Counted from the stretch's first letter, positions 27,005-37,038 are shown. The stretch: DNA of 54,175 nt from Thermoflexia bacterium (GCA_011192175.1 DUEJ01000155.1:1-54175); one strand, 5' to 3'. Made by a program: numbers and translations. The notes: a model not told the origin generated them from the sequence alone.

Positions 27005-27333
27005 GAGACATCCTCGCTCTTCTGGGACATGGACAGAGCTGCTAGCTGTGCTTGGAGATCGGCGATTTCGGCTTGTAACTTAGTCATATCTCTCTTGGTC
27101 GCTAGACGTATTCCTTGTAGAGCACTCTTCACTTCGTCTTTCACCAATTTGGAGATGGCTTGGCGTTCTTCTGCTCCGCGTGTAACCAGCTCGTCGGCGA
27201 GCTCATTGACTTCTCCCCGCGTTACTTTGCCTTGCTCGGCTAAATCTTCAGCTAGTTGTTTGGCTTTATCGTGCGTGATGGAAAGTAGTCCTGCTCCAAT
27301 CAAAAAGGGACGCTCTAACTTTTCTTTCAACAT
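27001..27333 (-). CDS. Phasin-like / PhaF-like coiled-coil protein
   Basis: ITHDKAKQLAEDLAEQGKVTRGEVNELADELVTRGAEERQAISKLVKDEVKSALQGIRLATKRDMTKLQAEIADLQAQLAAL; good RBS (AGGAGGTCTC). Confidence 0.7.
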   Translation of the reverse strand: MLKEKLERPFLIGAGLLSITHDKAKQLAEDLAEQGKVTRGEVNELADELVTRGAEERQAISKLVKDEVKSALQGIRLATKRDMTKLQAEIADLQAQLAALSMSQKSEDVS

Positions 27334-27420
27334 TTGAGACCTCCTAAATAGGTTGACTATTTGATCACTTAGTGTTCCATTATAGCACTTTTTGGTAAAA
27401 GGAGTTTTTGTTAATTGTCC

Positions 27421-28155
27421 TTAAAAGTCGGTGATCCGGTACTTTAATAAAGTGAGAAGGACCGTGAAGCCATCTTGCCACGAAATCTTCTTCCCCTCTT
27501 CAAACTCACGTCCGGCGTAGGAGATGGGGACTTCGTAGATCCGGTAACCACGCAACAATATCTGCACAGTGATCTCAGGATCAAAGCCCCAGCCGGGAGC
27601 AGTGAGTTGTAGCTGTTCGCTGACCTCCCGAGAGAAAACTTTGTAGCAGGTTTCCATATCCGTGAGAATGGTGTTGTAGAGGATATTGGTTACAAAGGTC
27701 AAGAAACGGTTACCTAGCATGTGCCAGTAGAACATCGCTTTGCTGGGGCCGCCGCGAAAGCGGGAGCCGTAGACGACCTGGGCGGTATTTTCCAAGATGG
27801 GCTTGAGGAGTTTGGGATAGTCACGGGGATCATATTCCAAGTCCGCATCTTGGATGAGCATGATCTCGCCGGAAGCGTGTTGGAGTCCCGTGCGGACGGC
27901 GGCGCCTTTCCCCTGGTTTTTCTCATGGAAGATAATTTTGGTATCAGGGTCGTCACGCAGCGAGTTCAAATAAGCGCGGGTGCCATCAGTGGAACCGTCA
28001 TCCACCACGACGATCTCGCGGTCCATGGAGAGTTGCTCTTCATGGCTCTCCCCGCTCCAGATGGTAATTTTAAGCGGGGCCGCGCGCACTTTGCTGATAA
28101 TTTCAGCGATAGTCTCAATTTCATTGTAGGCAGGAATAATGACCGAAAGTTTCAT
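27421..28155 (-). CDS. Family 2 glycosyltransferase (DPM1-like)
   Basis: MKLSVIIPAYNEIETIAEII, VVVDDGSTDGTRAYL, GKGAAVRTGLQHASGEIMLIQDADLEYDPRDYPKLL, VYGSRFRGG. Confidence 0.93.
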   Translation of the reverse strand: MKLSVIIPAYNEIETIAEIISKVRAAPLKITIWSGESHEEQLSMDREIVVVDDGSTDGTRAYLNSLRDDPDTKIIFHEKNQGKGAAVRTGLQHASGEIMLIQDADLEYDPRDYPKLLKPILENTAQVVYGSRFRGGPSKAMFYWHMLGNRFLTFVTNILYNTILTDMETCYKVFSREVSEQLQLTAPGWGFDPEITVQILLRGYRIYEVPISYAGREFEEGKKISWQDGFTVLLTLLKYRITDF

Positions 28156-28184
28156 GTAACCTCACAAATTTTGGACGTTAGACT

Positions 28185-28781
28185 TTAGACTTTGGACTTT
28201 GGACTTTGGACTTTCGCTGCTAACAACAATATCTGGCGTTCCGTGACTGTCAAGTCGCGCCACTGCCCGGGAGCCAGGTCGTGCGGTAATGAGAGCGGCC
28301 CGATCGCGATGCGCACCAAGCGCACGGTGGGATGTCCGACGGCGGCGGTCATGCGCTTGATCTGCCGGTTCAGCCCCTCGTAGAGCACCAGCCGTAGCCA
28401 AGTGGTTTTCTCCGGCGCCGGGAGGGGTTGGGGGAATAGCGGTAGGGCCGGCGGCACGCGAAGCGCTTCAACAGCGGCAGGGAGCGTCGTCCCCAATTTG
28501 ATTTGCACCCCCGCACGTAACTGTTTTAAGACCGTGCTGGTGGGTTTGCCCAATACCAGCGCCAGGTAAGTTTTGGAATGGTGGTAGCGGGGATGGGTGA
28601 GCCGGTGAATTAACTGCCCGTCATCGGTGGACAGCACTAAGCCCTCGCTATCTAAATCCAAGCGTCCGGCCGAGTTTAGCGTGCGCGGAATTCCCAACGA
28701 GGTTAGCGTGCGGCGGCCATGCCGGTCGCGCGTCGCGCAGAGCACCCCCCAGGGTTTATAAACGATCACGTATCTGAACAT
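28185..28781 (-). CDS. RluE/RsuA-family pseudouridine synthase
   Basis: YVIVYKPWGVLCA, AGRLDLDSEGLVLSTDDGQLIHRLTHPRYHHSKTYLALV, GLNRQIKRMTAAVGHPTVRLVRIAIGPLSL. The C-terminus runs into a heptad repeat (KVQSPKSKV). Confidence 0.92.
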   Translation of the reverse strand: MFRYVIVYKPWGVLCATRDRHGRRTLTSLGIPRTLNSAGRLDLDSEGLVLSTDDGQLIHRLTHPRYHHSKTYLALVLGKPTSTVLKQLRAGVQIKLGTTLPAAVEALRVPPALPLFPQPLPAPEKTTWLRLVLYEGLNRQIKRMTAAVGHPTVRLVRIAIGPLSLPHDLAPGQWRDLTVTERQILLLAAKVQSPKSKV

Positions 28782-28837
28782 ACGTTGAGTATACCACGCG
28801 GGGCGAAAGTTGTAGGCGGTGCGGCAATTAGGCTTTC

Positions 28838-28908
28838 GCCACAGAGGCGCAGAGAGCACAGAGATTTCAATAACATCTTTTCTCAGTGTGCTCTGTGTCT
28901 CCGTGGTG
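28838..28908. repeat. Fold-back repeat ('ccacagaggcgcagag...ctctgtgtctccgtgg')
   Basis: gccacagaggcgcagagagcacagag (28838-28863) faces tgtgctctgtgtctccgtggtg (28887-28908), an imperfect inverted repeat. Confidence 0.75.
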
Positions 28909-28990
28909 AGCTAATTTTTCCAGTAGAGCCATTATGTTTCTCTCCTTGAATGTGCTATAATCCTTCTGTATTTTCCCCGGAGGTTGTGAA

Positions 28991-29710
28991 ATGTCGAAAG
29001 TAGAAGACCCGTTATTGAGAATCCAACAAGAGTTGGACCATGATTTCACCCAAACTGAACTGCTGCGTCTAGCCTTGACCCATCCATCTTATGCCCATGA
29101 ACATCTATCTGAGGGGGGAGAAGAGTATCATAACCAACGCCTAGAGTTTCTGGGCGATGCGGTGTTAGATTTTCTGGTCGCGGCTTGGTTGTATAGACGG
29201 TTCCCCGAGCTGCCAGAAGGGCCGCTGACGCGCTTGCGGGCCACCATGGTCTGTACCAAAACTTTAGCTCAATTATCTCGTGATCTGGCATTAGGGAAAG
29301 GTTTGCGGTTAGGCCGTGGAGAAGAGGAGCACGGCGGAAGCGAGCGTCCCGCCAATCTCTGCGACGCCCTGGAAGCAGTGGTTGGCGCTTTTTACTTAGA
29401 TAGTGACTTGGAGACAGTTTGGAGTCGCTTGGAGCCGTGGTTCACCCGGGAAATTGAGATTGTTTTGGAGCAAAATTCTTACTCTGATGCTAAATCTAGT
29501 TTCCAGGAGTGGGCGCAGGCGAAGACCGGTATCACTCCCGTCTACCGGATTGTGGCCGCGGTGGGCCCCGAGCACGCCAAAACGTTCACCGCGCAAGTGT
29601 TGTTAGAGGAAGCAGTACAGGGAGAAGGCGTGGGTCCCAATAAGCGGACGGCGGAACAGGCTGCGGCCGAGCAAGCGTTGTTGAGGGCAGTCAGGCAGTC
29701 GAGTAGTTAA
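28991..29710 (+). CDS. rnc: Ribonuclease III
   Basis: LALTHPSYAHE, NQRLEFLGDAVLDFLVAAWLY, CDALEAVVGAFYLD, dsRBD SSFQEWAQAKTGITPVYRIVAAVGPEHAKTFTAQV...NKRTAEQAAAEQAL. Confidence 0.96.
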   Translation: MSKVEDPLLRIQQELDHDFTQTELLRLALTHPSYAHEHLSEGGEEYHNQRLEFLGDAVLDFLVAAWLYRRFPELPEGPLTRLRATMVCTKTLAQLSRDLALGKGLRLGRGEEEHGGSERPANLCDALEAVVGAFYLDSDLETVWSRLEPWFTREIEIVLEQNSYSDAKSSFQEWAQAKTGITPVYRIVAAVGPEHAKTFTAQVLLEEAVQGEGVGPNKRTAEQAAAEQALLRAVRQSSS

Positions 29711-29831
29711 GTAATCAAGTGGTCAGATAGAGTCACCGGATGGTCTGTTAATTGACAGTCAGACACAGGATTGCATTTACTCCCTAATCCTACGGTCTAC
29801 TGTCTACTGGTTTTTGATTTGCGGAGGATTT

Positions 29832-32285
29832 ATGATGCGTTTTGATCGGTTTACCGAGAGAGCTCAACAGGCAGCCCAACAAGCATTATCTTTGGCGTCC
29901 CGCTACAATCATAGCCAAGTGGACGTGGAGCATCTCTTTATGGCGCTGCTCGAACAGCCTGAGGGCACGGTCCCCGAACTGCTTTCAGCACTGGACGTGA
30001 ATGTCTCTAAACTGACATCACAAGTTGATAAGCTGCTGCGGGAGAGCTCCCGGCCCGGCATTTATGGCGCGCGGGGCGGGCAACAGGTGTTCATCACCCC
30101 GCGCGTTAAGCGGGTGCTGGATCTAGCCCGTGAAGAGGCGAGTAAATTCAAGGATGAATATATTTCCACGGAACATCTGTTGCTAGCTATGCTGCATGAT
30201 CGCGGCACGGCGCTCGCTAACATCTTCCAGAAGGAGCAGATCACCCATGAACGGGTGCTAGAACAAGTACGTAAGCTCCGGGGCGGGGAACGTGTGACTA
30301 CCGCTCAAGCGGAATCGAGCGGCTACCGGGTATTGGAGAAATATAGCCGCGATCTGACACAGATGGCCCAGGAGGGCAAACTGGACCCTGTCATCGGGCG
30401 CAGCACGGAAATTCAACGAGTGATGCAAATCTTGGTGCGTCGCACGAAGAGCAATCCGGTCTTGATCGGGGAACCGGGGGTAGGCAAAACAGCCATCGTC
30501 GAAGGGCTAGCTCAGAATATCACCGATGATGATGTGCCCGAAATACTCAAGGGGAAGCGGTTGCTCCAACTAGATCTAGGATTGCTGGTGGCCGGCACCC
30601 GTTTTCGAGGCGAGTTTGAAGAGCGGCTGAAAGGGATTTTGAAGGAGATCGAAAAATCTGCGGGTGAGATAATTCTCTTCATTGATGAGTTGCATACCGT
30701 CGTGGGCGCGGGGAATGCCAGCGGAGCGTTGGACGCCTCTAACATGATCAAGCCGGCGCTCGCGCGCGGTGATTTGCAAGCAGTCGGCGCGACTACTTTA
30801 GATGAATATCGGCAATACATCGAGAAAGATGGCGCGTTGGAACGCCGTTTCGCGCCGGTTTACGTGGAAGAACCCTCAGTGGAGGATACCATCGAGATGT
30901 TGCGGGGGCTGCGCGATCGCTACGAGGCCCATCACCGCGTGAATATTACGGATGGGGCGCTGGAGGCCGCCGCGCGCTTGGCGGAGCGTTACGTTACCGA
31001 TCGCCACTTACCAGATAAAGCCATTGACTTGATGGATGAGGCCGCCGCCAAATTGCGGGTGACGCTCTTCACGCTCCCCCCAGATTTAAAACGGCTGGAG
31101 CAACAGCTCAACCGGTTGAGCAGCGAGGAGGAATCCGCCGGCAACACGCGCGATTATGAGCGGGCGGCCGAGATCAAGACCCAACGGCTACGCTTGGAGC
31201 AGGTCTTTGGCAAGCAGCGGGAAGAGTGGCTTAACAGCCATCAACTGGATGAGACGGTGGACGCTGCGGATATCGCTGATGTAGTCTCATCCTGGACGGG
31301 GATCCCGCTCTCTCAGGTGTTGGAGACCGAGGCTCAGAAACTCTTGCGCATGGAAGAGGCACTGCAACAACGGATTATCGGGCAAGATGAGGCTATTCAT
31401 GTCATCGCTGACGCCATTCGCCGTGCCCGGGCTGGATTGAAGGACCCCCACCGGCCCATTGGTTCCTTCTTCTTCCTGGGCGCTTCGGGGGTCGGGAAGA
31501 CGGAGACGGCTAAGGCGCTGGCATATTTTCTCTTTGACGACGAGGATGCGCTCCAGCGCGTAGATATGAGCGAATATCGTGAAAGTCACACGGTCTCACG
31601 GCTCTTCGGTGCGCCGCCTGGCTATGTGGGGTACGATCAAGGCGGGCAGCTTACCGAAGCAGTGCGCCGCCGGCCCTACCAGGTGATACTTTTCGATGAA
31701 ATTGAAAAGGCCCATGCCGACGTTTGGAATGCACTGCTACAAATCATTGATGAAGGACGGCTGACCGATGGTCAAGGGCGGATGGTAGATTTTCGCAACA
31801 CGGTGCTCATTATGACCTCCAACGTAGGGACGCAATATGCGCGCGAGGGGGGTGTATTGGGCTTTGGCCGAGGAAAAGATGCGGAAGAGGTTGAGACGCG
31901 GCAGCGGATGCAGGCCGAACTAAAGAAGACTTTCCGGCCGGAATTTATCAACCGAGTGGATGAGATCATCGTCTTTAATAACCTTACGCTGGAGGGTGTC
32001 GAGCTAATTGTGGATTTACAGCTGACTGAGGTACTGGAACGGTTGGCAGAATATGAATTGCATGTGGAGCTGACGCCAGCGGCCAAACATTGGTTAGCCG
32101 AACAAGGCTATGATGCGCAATTCGGGGCGCGCCCGTTGCGCCGCGCCATCCAACGGTATGTGGAAAGCCCCTTGAGCGTGGACATACTGCGCGGGAAATT
32201 TGAGACCGGCAGAGAAATCCAAGTCGATTTAGGAGCAGCTAACACCCTGGTTTTTATACAGCAGGAGCAAGAGCCAGCTAGCTAG
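29832..32285 (+). CDS. clpC: ClpC/ClpB-type AAA+ unfoldase
   Basis: Clp_N repeat [70 protein letters not shown]-like [42 protein letters not shown]. Confidence 0.95.
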   Translation: MMRFDRFTERAQQAAQQALSLASRYNHSQVDVEHLFMALLEQPEGTVPELLSALDVNVSKLTSQVDKLLRESSRPGIYGARGGQQVFITPRVKRVLDLAREEASKFKDEYISTEHLLLAMLHDRGTALANIFQKEQITHERVLEQVRKLRGGERVTTAQAESSGYRVLEKYSRDLTQMAQEGKLDPVIGRSTEIQRVMQILVRRTKSNPVLIGEPGVGKTAIVEGLAQNITDDDVPEILKGKRLLQLDLGLLVAGTRFRGEFEERLKGILKEIEKSAGEIILFIDELHTVVGAGNASGALDASNMIKPALARGDLQAVGATTLDEYRQYIEKDGALERRFAPVYVEEPSVEDTIEMLRGLRDRYEAHHRVNITDGALEAAARLAERYVTDRHLPDKAIDLMDEAAAKLRVTLFTLPPDLKRLEQQLNRLSSEEESAGNTRDYERAAEIKTQRLRLEQVFGKQREEWLNSHQLDETVDAADIADVVSSWTGIPLSQVLETEAQKLLRMEEALQQRIIGQDEAIHVIADAIRRARAGLKDPHRPIGSFFFLGASGVGKTETAKALAYFLFDDEDALQRVDMSEYRESHTVSRLFGAPPGYVGYDQGGQLTEAVRRRPYQVILFDEIEKAHADVWNALLQIIDEGRLTDGQGRMVDFRNTVLIMTSNVGTQYAREGGVLGFGRGKDAEEVETRQRMQAELKKTFRPEFINRVDEIIVFNNLTLEGVELIVDLQLTEVLERLAEYELHVELTPAAKHWLAEQGYDAQFGARPLRRAIQRYVESPLSVDILRGKFETGREIQVDLGAANTLVFIQQEQEPAS

Positions 32286-32402
32286 CCTGACGCCAACCCT
32301 TGCCAGACGGCTCAAGGGCAGGGCGGTAATGGAATTCACCCTGTGACGCCAAGTTCTAGCGAGTTTTCAGTAACATGCTAACAAATCCACTTGGAGGTTC
32401 TC

Positions 32403-32657
32403 ATGAAGGTCATTGAATATACAACTGAGTTTTCCCCGGATGGACACCTCACACTGCCGCCTACAATGTTACCGGACATTGATTTACGTCAGCCTAAAAA
32501 GGTAAGAGTTCTCATCATATATGAAGAAACGCCGCCCCAAAAAACATTAGCACATTTCGGGGGCCGTTGGTAAATTAACCGCAGCGCCGATGAAATCGTT
32601 GCCGAACTCTACGCAGAACGTGAACAGAACGGACAGATGGATACAGTGACATGGTAA
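32403..32657 (+). pseudogene. Putative VapB-like antitoxin interrupted by an in-frame stop
   Basis: MKVIEYTTEFSPDGHLTLPP...TLAHFGGRW then TAA (32571-32573). The same frame continues INRSADEIVAELYAEREQNGQMDTVTW*, a typical VapB C-terminal pattern overlapping the next start. Confidence 0.6.
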
Positions 32658-32905
32658 ATGCGCCTACACATTTGATAGATACCAATATCATGATCTCTTG
32701 GCTCACCGCTCGGTATCCTCAAGTTCAACAACATATTGCCCAACTCGATAGCCGTTACATCTTTGTCTCGGCTATTACCGTAGCGGAGTTGTACTTTGGT
32801 GCGCATAATTCTGCCAGACCGCTCGAAAACTGGACACGAGAAACGCATTACGGTAAAAGTAATCCCAGCGTTATTTATGACGTTGGGAGACATAATAGCC
32901 GCTGA
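32651..32905 (+). pseudogene. C-terminally truncated PIN-domain (VapC-like) toxin
   Basis: THLIDTNIMISWLTARYPQVQQHIAQLDSRYIFVSAITVAELYFGA is a PIN N-terminus; the later conserved acidic residues are missing. Confidence 0.65.
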
Positions 32906-32963
32906 TGAGTCAGGCTGTGATGGTTCAGGGTTACGAGAGATAGGAGAATAGCCAGTTAGCTTG

Positions 32964-32983
32964 GCGACTAAAGTCGCGGCTAC
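32964..32983. repeat. Short palindrome 'gcgactaaagtcgcggctac'
   Basis: gcgactaaagtcgc palindrome plus ggctac; related to 19283-19302 and 39595-39616. Confidence 0.6.
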
Positions 32984-33083
32984 GCTGGCCAAGTCCACCA
33001 GTGTAGACTAGTGTTTTATCAAACGTGTGCCGTGACCTGCGTGAGGAGGTTTTTGCTACTCGCTTTCTCGCTTTCTCGCTTAG

Positions 33084-33112
33084 TTGTCTTACATCTACTC
33101 TTAAAGTATAAT
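33084..33112 (+). promoter_or_regulatory. Sigma70-like promoter upstream of the BMP transporter operon
   Basis: TTGTCT (33084-33089), 17-nt spacer, TATAAT (33107-33112). Confidence 0.55.
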
Positions 33113-33238
33113 GAGGGGCGGTTAAGAAACCTAGTTACTCAAATAAGTTCTTGGGATATTTAAGGAGGTGTGTATTACGCAGATCTAGTAATTGCTTATT
33201 TAACCATAATCCAAATTAATCTCTAGGAGGAGAATTTT

Positions 33239-35356
33239 ATGCAGAAGAAACTTTGGTCACTTTTTAGTTTGATGTTAGTAGTTAGCATGTTGTTGGCCGC
33301 CTGTGCCACTCCCACCCCGGAACCCACTGCGGCTCCTGCGGAAGAGACGGCAGAGGTCGTAGTCACGGAAGAGCCGGAACCTTCCATCTCGGTGGGCATG
33401 GTCACGGATATGGGCGGCGTGGATGACAAATCCTTCAACGCCACTTCTTGGAAAGGCGTGGAGCGCGCGATTGAGGAGCTGAACGTGGATGGTTCCTACT
33501 TGGAATCCCAGCAACAGACCGATTACGCCACCAACATCACTCAATTCGTGAAGCAGGGCACGGACCTCATCATCACCGTAGGCTTTATGCTAGCGGATGA
33601 TACGGCTAAGTTCGCGGAAGAATATCCCGATACCAACTTCGCTATCGTGGACTATTCCTTTGGCGGCGCGTATGACAACGTGCGCGGCTTGACCTTCGCC
33701 ACCGATCAGGCCGGTTTCTTGGCCGGTTACACGGCAGCCGCGGCCTCCAAGACCGGGAAAATTGCGACCTTCGGCGGCATCAACATTCCGCCCGTAACCA
33801 TTTTTATGGTCGGTTTTGAAACGGGCGCGCAGTATTACAACGAGCAGCACGGCACCCAGGTTGAGGTATTGGGTTGGAACAGCGCCGAAAACAACGGCGT
33901 CTTCGTAGGTAACTTTGAATCCACCGACGATGGCCGGCGCGTGGCGGAAGAGTTCCTCTCCGAGGGCGCAGACGTCATCATGCCTGTGGCCGGGCCAGTG
34001 GGGCTAGGTTCCGCGCAGGCTGTCAAGGAACAGGGCAACGCTTGGATCGTCGGGGTGGATACCGACTGGGTCATCAGCGCGCCGGAATACGCGGAGATCG
34101 TACTCACCAGCGTAATGAAGAACATGGACGTGGCGGTTTTTAATACCGCCAAGAAGGTGGCGGATGAGAGCTTTAAGGGTTTCCACGGTGAGACTTACGT
34201 GGGCTCCCTGGAAAACAACGGGGTCGGGATTGCCTCCGTAGCCGCAGGCACGGTCTCTGCTGAAATGTTGCAAGAGTTGGAAGATGTCAAGCAGGCCATC
34301 ATTCACGGCGACGTGGAGACTGGTTGGAATGCGTATCTAGAGAACCTGGGCGGCGAGTCCGAGGAACCCGAGTACCGCGATATCATCGTCGGTATGGTCA
34401 CGGATATGGGCGGCGTGGATGACAAATCCTTCAACGCTACTTCTTGGAAAGGCGTGGAGCGCGCGATTGAGGAGCTGGGCGTGGAAGGTTCTTACCTGGA
34501 ATCCCAGCAACAGACCGATTACGCCACCAACATCACCCAATACATGAAACAAGGCACGGATCTCATCGTCACCGTAGGCTTTATGCTGGCGGATGATACG
34601 GAGAAGTTCGCCCCAGAGAACCCCGATATCAACTTTGCCATCGTGGACTATTCCTTTGGCGGCGCGTATGACAACGTGCGCGGGTTGACCTTCGCTATTG
34701 ATGAAGCCGGTTTCCTGGCGGGTTACGCGGCGGCGGGGGCTTCCAAGACCGGCAAAATCGCGACCTTCGGCGGCATCAATATCCCACCGGTAACTCAATT
34801 CATGGTCGGCTTTGAAGCGGGCGCCCAATACTACAACGAGCAGGCCGGGGCCCAGGTTGAAGTGTTGGGTTGGAATTCTGCTGAGAACAACGGCGTCTTC
34901 GTGGGCAACTTCGATTCCACCGATGATGGCCGGCGCGTGGCGGAAGAGTTCCTCTCCGAGGGCGCGGACGTCATTATGCCCGTGGCCGGGCCGGTAGGAC
35001 TAGGTTCCGCGCAGGCCATCAAGGAACATGGCGACGCTTGGATCGTCGGGGTGGATACCGACTGGGTCATCAGCGCGCCGGAATACGCGGAGATCGTACT
35101 TACCAGCGTGATGAAGAACATGGATGTGGCGGTTTTCAACACGATCAAGATGGTTGCGGCCCAGAACTTCGAGAGTTTCCATGGCGAGACCTACCTGGGC
35201 TCCCTGGAGAATAACGGGGTAGGACTCTCAGCAGTGGCTGCGGGGGCGATCTCCGATGAGGCCATCACAGGTCTAGAAGAGGCTAAACAAGCCATCATTC
35301 ACGGCGACGTGACAACCGGTTGGGTTGATTACCTGGCCAATTTGAGTGCGGAGTAG
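33239..35356 (+). CDS. BMP-family ABC transporter substrate-binding lipoprotein with two tandem BMP domains
   Basis: Lipobox SMLLAACATP. The sequence (VGMVTDMGGVDDKSFNATSWKGVERAIEEL...GSYLESQQQTDYATNIT...) occurs twice in frame, offset 996 nt. Confidence 0.95.
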   Translation: MQKKLWSLFSLMLVVSMLLAACATPTPEPTAAPAEETAEVVVTEEPEPSISVGMVTDMGGVDDKSFNATSWKGVERAIEELNVDGSYLESQQQTDYATNITQFVKQGTDLIITVGFMLADDTAKFAEEYPDTNFAIVDYSFGGAYDNVRGLTFATDQAGFLAGYTAAAASKTGKIATFGGINIPPVTIFMVGFETGAQYYNEQHGTQVEVLGWNSAENNGVFVGNFESTDDGRRVAEEFLSEGADVIMPVAGPVGLGSAQAVKEQGNAWIVGVDTDWVISAPEYAEIVLTSVMKNMDVAVFNTAKKVADESFKGFHGETYVGSLENNGVGIASVAAGTVSAEMLQELEDVKQAIIHGDVETGWNAYLENLGGESEEPEYRDIIVGMVTDMGGVDDKSFNATSWKGVERAIEELGVEGSYLESQQQTDYATNITQYMKQGTDLIVTVGFMLADDTEKFAPENPDINFAIVDYSFGGAYDNVRGLTFAIDEAGFLAGYAAAGASKTGKIATFGGINIPPVTQFMVGFEAGAQYYNEQAGAQVEVLGWNSAENNGVFVGNFDSTDDGRRVAEEFLSEGADVIMPVAGPVGLGSAQAIKEHGDAWIVGVDTDWVISAPEYAEIVLTSVMKNMDVAVFNTIKMVAAQNFESFHGETYLGSLENNGVGLSAVAAGAISDEAITGLEEAKQAIIHGDVTTGWVDYLANLSAE

Positions 35357-35368
35357 TTTGATTAATGA

Positions 35369-35400
35369 GAGGCGGGGCTTGTGTAAGCCCCGCCTCTTTT
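35369..35400 (+). terminator. Terminator-like hairpin after the BMP gene
   Basis: gaggcggggctt-gtgt-aagccccgcctctttta: inverted repeat followed by a short T run. Confidence 0.8.
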
Positions 35401-35490
35401 ATATCTAGTGGGATGAAATGTTATTCTACCTTTACCTAAACTGGCGAGATGAAATAACATTCCGTCTTACCAAAATTTAAGGAGGGAGCT

Positions 35491-37038
35491 ATGCCCCCAG
35501 TGCTAGAGTTAAAAGGCATTACCAAACGCTTCCCCGGAGTGCTGGCCAATGATCATATTGATCTAAAGCTGCATGAAGGGGAAGTGTTAGCCCTTTTAGG
35601 AGAAAATGGGGCCGGTAAAAGCACATTGATGAACGTGCTCTATGGTCTTTACACCCCCGAAGAAGGGGAAATTTTTGTTCGTGGACAGCTGGCCGCTATT
35701 CAGGAACCTAATGATGCGATTGATTTAGGAATTGGGATGGTGCATCAACACTTCATGTTGGTGCCGGTGTTCACCGTGGCCGAAAATGTCATGTTGGGAA
35801 TGGAATCCATCAAAAATGGCATACTCTTGGATCGGCAAGATGCGGCGGAGCGTGTACGCGATATCTCCCAAAAATATGGTTTGGATGTGGACCCGAATGA
35901 CATGGTGGGCGATCTGCCCGTGGGCTTGCAGCAGCGCGTAGAGATTATCAAACTGCTCTATCGCAATGCAGATATTTTAATTTTAGATGAACCGACGGCC
36001 GTACTCACCCCGCAAGAAGTCAAGGGGTTATTTGAAGTAATTCGTTCTTTGGTGGCGCAGGGGAAATCGGTGATCTTTATTTCTCACAAGCTCAAAGAGA
36101 TCCGCGAAATAGCCGATCACGTGGCGGTGTTGCGCCGAGGCAAGATGGTCGGCGCAGCCGATCCGAAGCAGTGTACCGAGCGTGATTTGGCTTCACTGAT
36201 GGTCGGGCGGGACGTGATCTTGGAGGTTCCCAAGAAACCGGCTAATCCAGAAGCTGTGGTATTAGCGGTAGAGGATTTGCGTGTGATGGGGGACAGAGGG
36301 AAGCTCGCGGTGGAAGGCATCTCTTTTGAGGTGCGCGCCGGCGAGATAGTCGGCGTGGCCGGAGTGCAGGGCAACGGCCAGACAGAACTAGTTGAAGTGC
36401 TTACCGGTTTACGGGAAGCGCTCAGCGGCTCGGTGCGCTTATTAGACCACGAGATCCTCAATGCTGCGCCGCGCGTCATTACTGAGATTGGGACAGCGCA
36501 CGTCCCCGAAGATCGGCATCGTGATGGCTTGGTGCTGGGTTACTCCGTCGCCGATAACTTGGTGCTCAATACTTACTACCTCCCCCCGGTGGCGCGCGGC
36601 CTAGTCATGCAAGAAACGGTGATCAACCAGCGCGCAGACGAGCTGGTAGCCGAGTATGATGTGCGCACGCCCAGTATTATGACCCCGGCCGGGAACCTCT
36701 CTGGCGGCAATCAGCAGAAAGTGATCGTGGCGCGCGAATTGAGTCGGGACGTGGCGCTGGTCATCGCCTCACAACCCACGCGCGGCTTGGATGTCGGTTC
36801 TATCGAGTACATCCACTCGCAGTTGGTGCGGAAACGCGATGAGGGCGCGGCGGTCTTTGTGGTTTCTTCCGAGCTGGACGAGGTATTATCGCTGGCCGAT
36901 CGCATCGTGGTGCTTTTTGATGGCCAGATTATGGATGTAGTGTCAGCTGAAACAGCGGTCAAAGAAGAAATTGGTTTGCTGATGGCCGGGGTACATTCGC
37001 AGGCAGAATTAGAAGCCAAGCGGGAGGCGGCAGCATGA
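35491..37038 (+). CDS. Nucleoside/sugar ABC transporter ATP-binding protein (NupO/RbsA-like, two ABC domains)
   Basis: LLGENGAGKSTLMNVLYGLYTPEEGEI, LPVGLQQRVEIIKLLYRNADILILDEPTAVLTPQE, LSGGNQQKVIVARELSRDVALVIASQPTRGLDVGS. Confidence 0.95.
   Translation: MPPVLELKGITKRFPGVLANDHIDLKLHEGEVLALLGENGAGKSTLMNVLYGLYTPEEGEIFVRGQLAAIQEPNDAIDLGIGMVHQHFMLVPVFTVAENVMLGMESIKNGILLDRQDAAERVRDISQKYGLDVDPNDMVGDLPVGLQQRVEIIKLLYRNADILILDEPTAVLTPQEVKGLFEVIRSLVAQGKSVIFISHKLKEIREIADHVAVLRRGKMVGAADPKQCTERDLASLMVGRDVILEVPKKPANPEAVVLAVEDLRVMGDRGKLAVEGISFEVRAGEIVGVAGVQGNGQTELVEVLTGLREALSGSVRLLDHEILNAAPRVITEIGTAHVPEDRHRDGLVLGYSVADNLVLNTYYLPPVARGLVMQETVINQRADELVAEYDVRTPSIMTPAGNLSGGNQQKVIVARELSRDVALVIASQPTRGLDVGSIEYIHSQLVRKRDEGAAVFVVSSELDEVLSLADRIVVLFDGQIMDVVSAETAVKEEIGLLMAGVHSQAELEAKREAAA

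Noticed and set aside
28166-28213. Possible CRISPR-like or regulatory array of 'ctttggactttagact'
   Set aside because: Units are 7 bp without unique spacers; this is a simple heptad repeat, not CRISPR.
33000-33238. Possible purine riboswitch upstream of the nucleoside transporter
   Set aside because: A TATAAT and AT-rich leader are present, but no match to the conserved purine-riboswitch junction and loop sequences could be found by eye.
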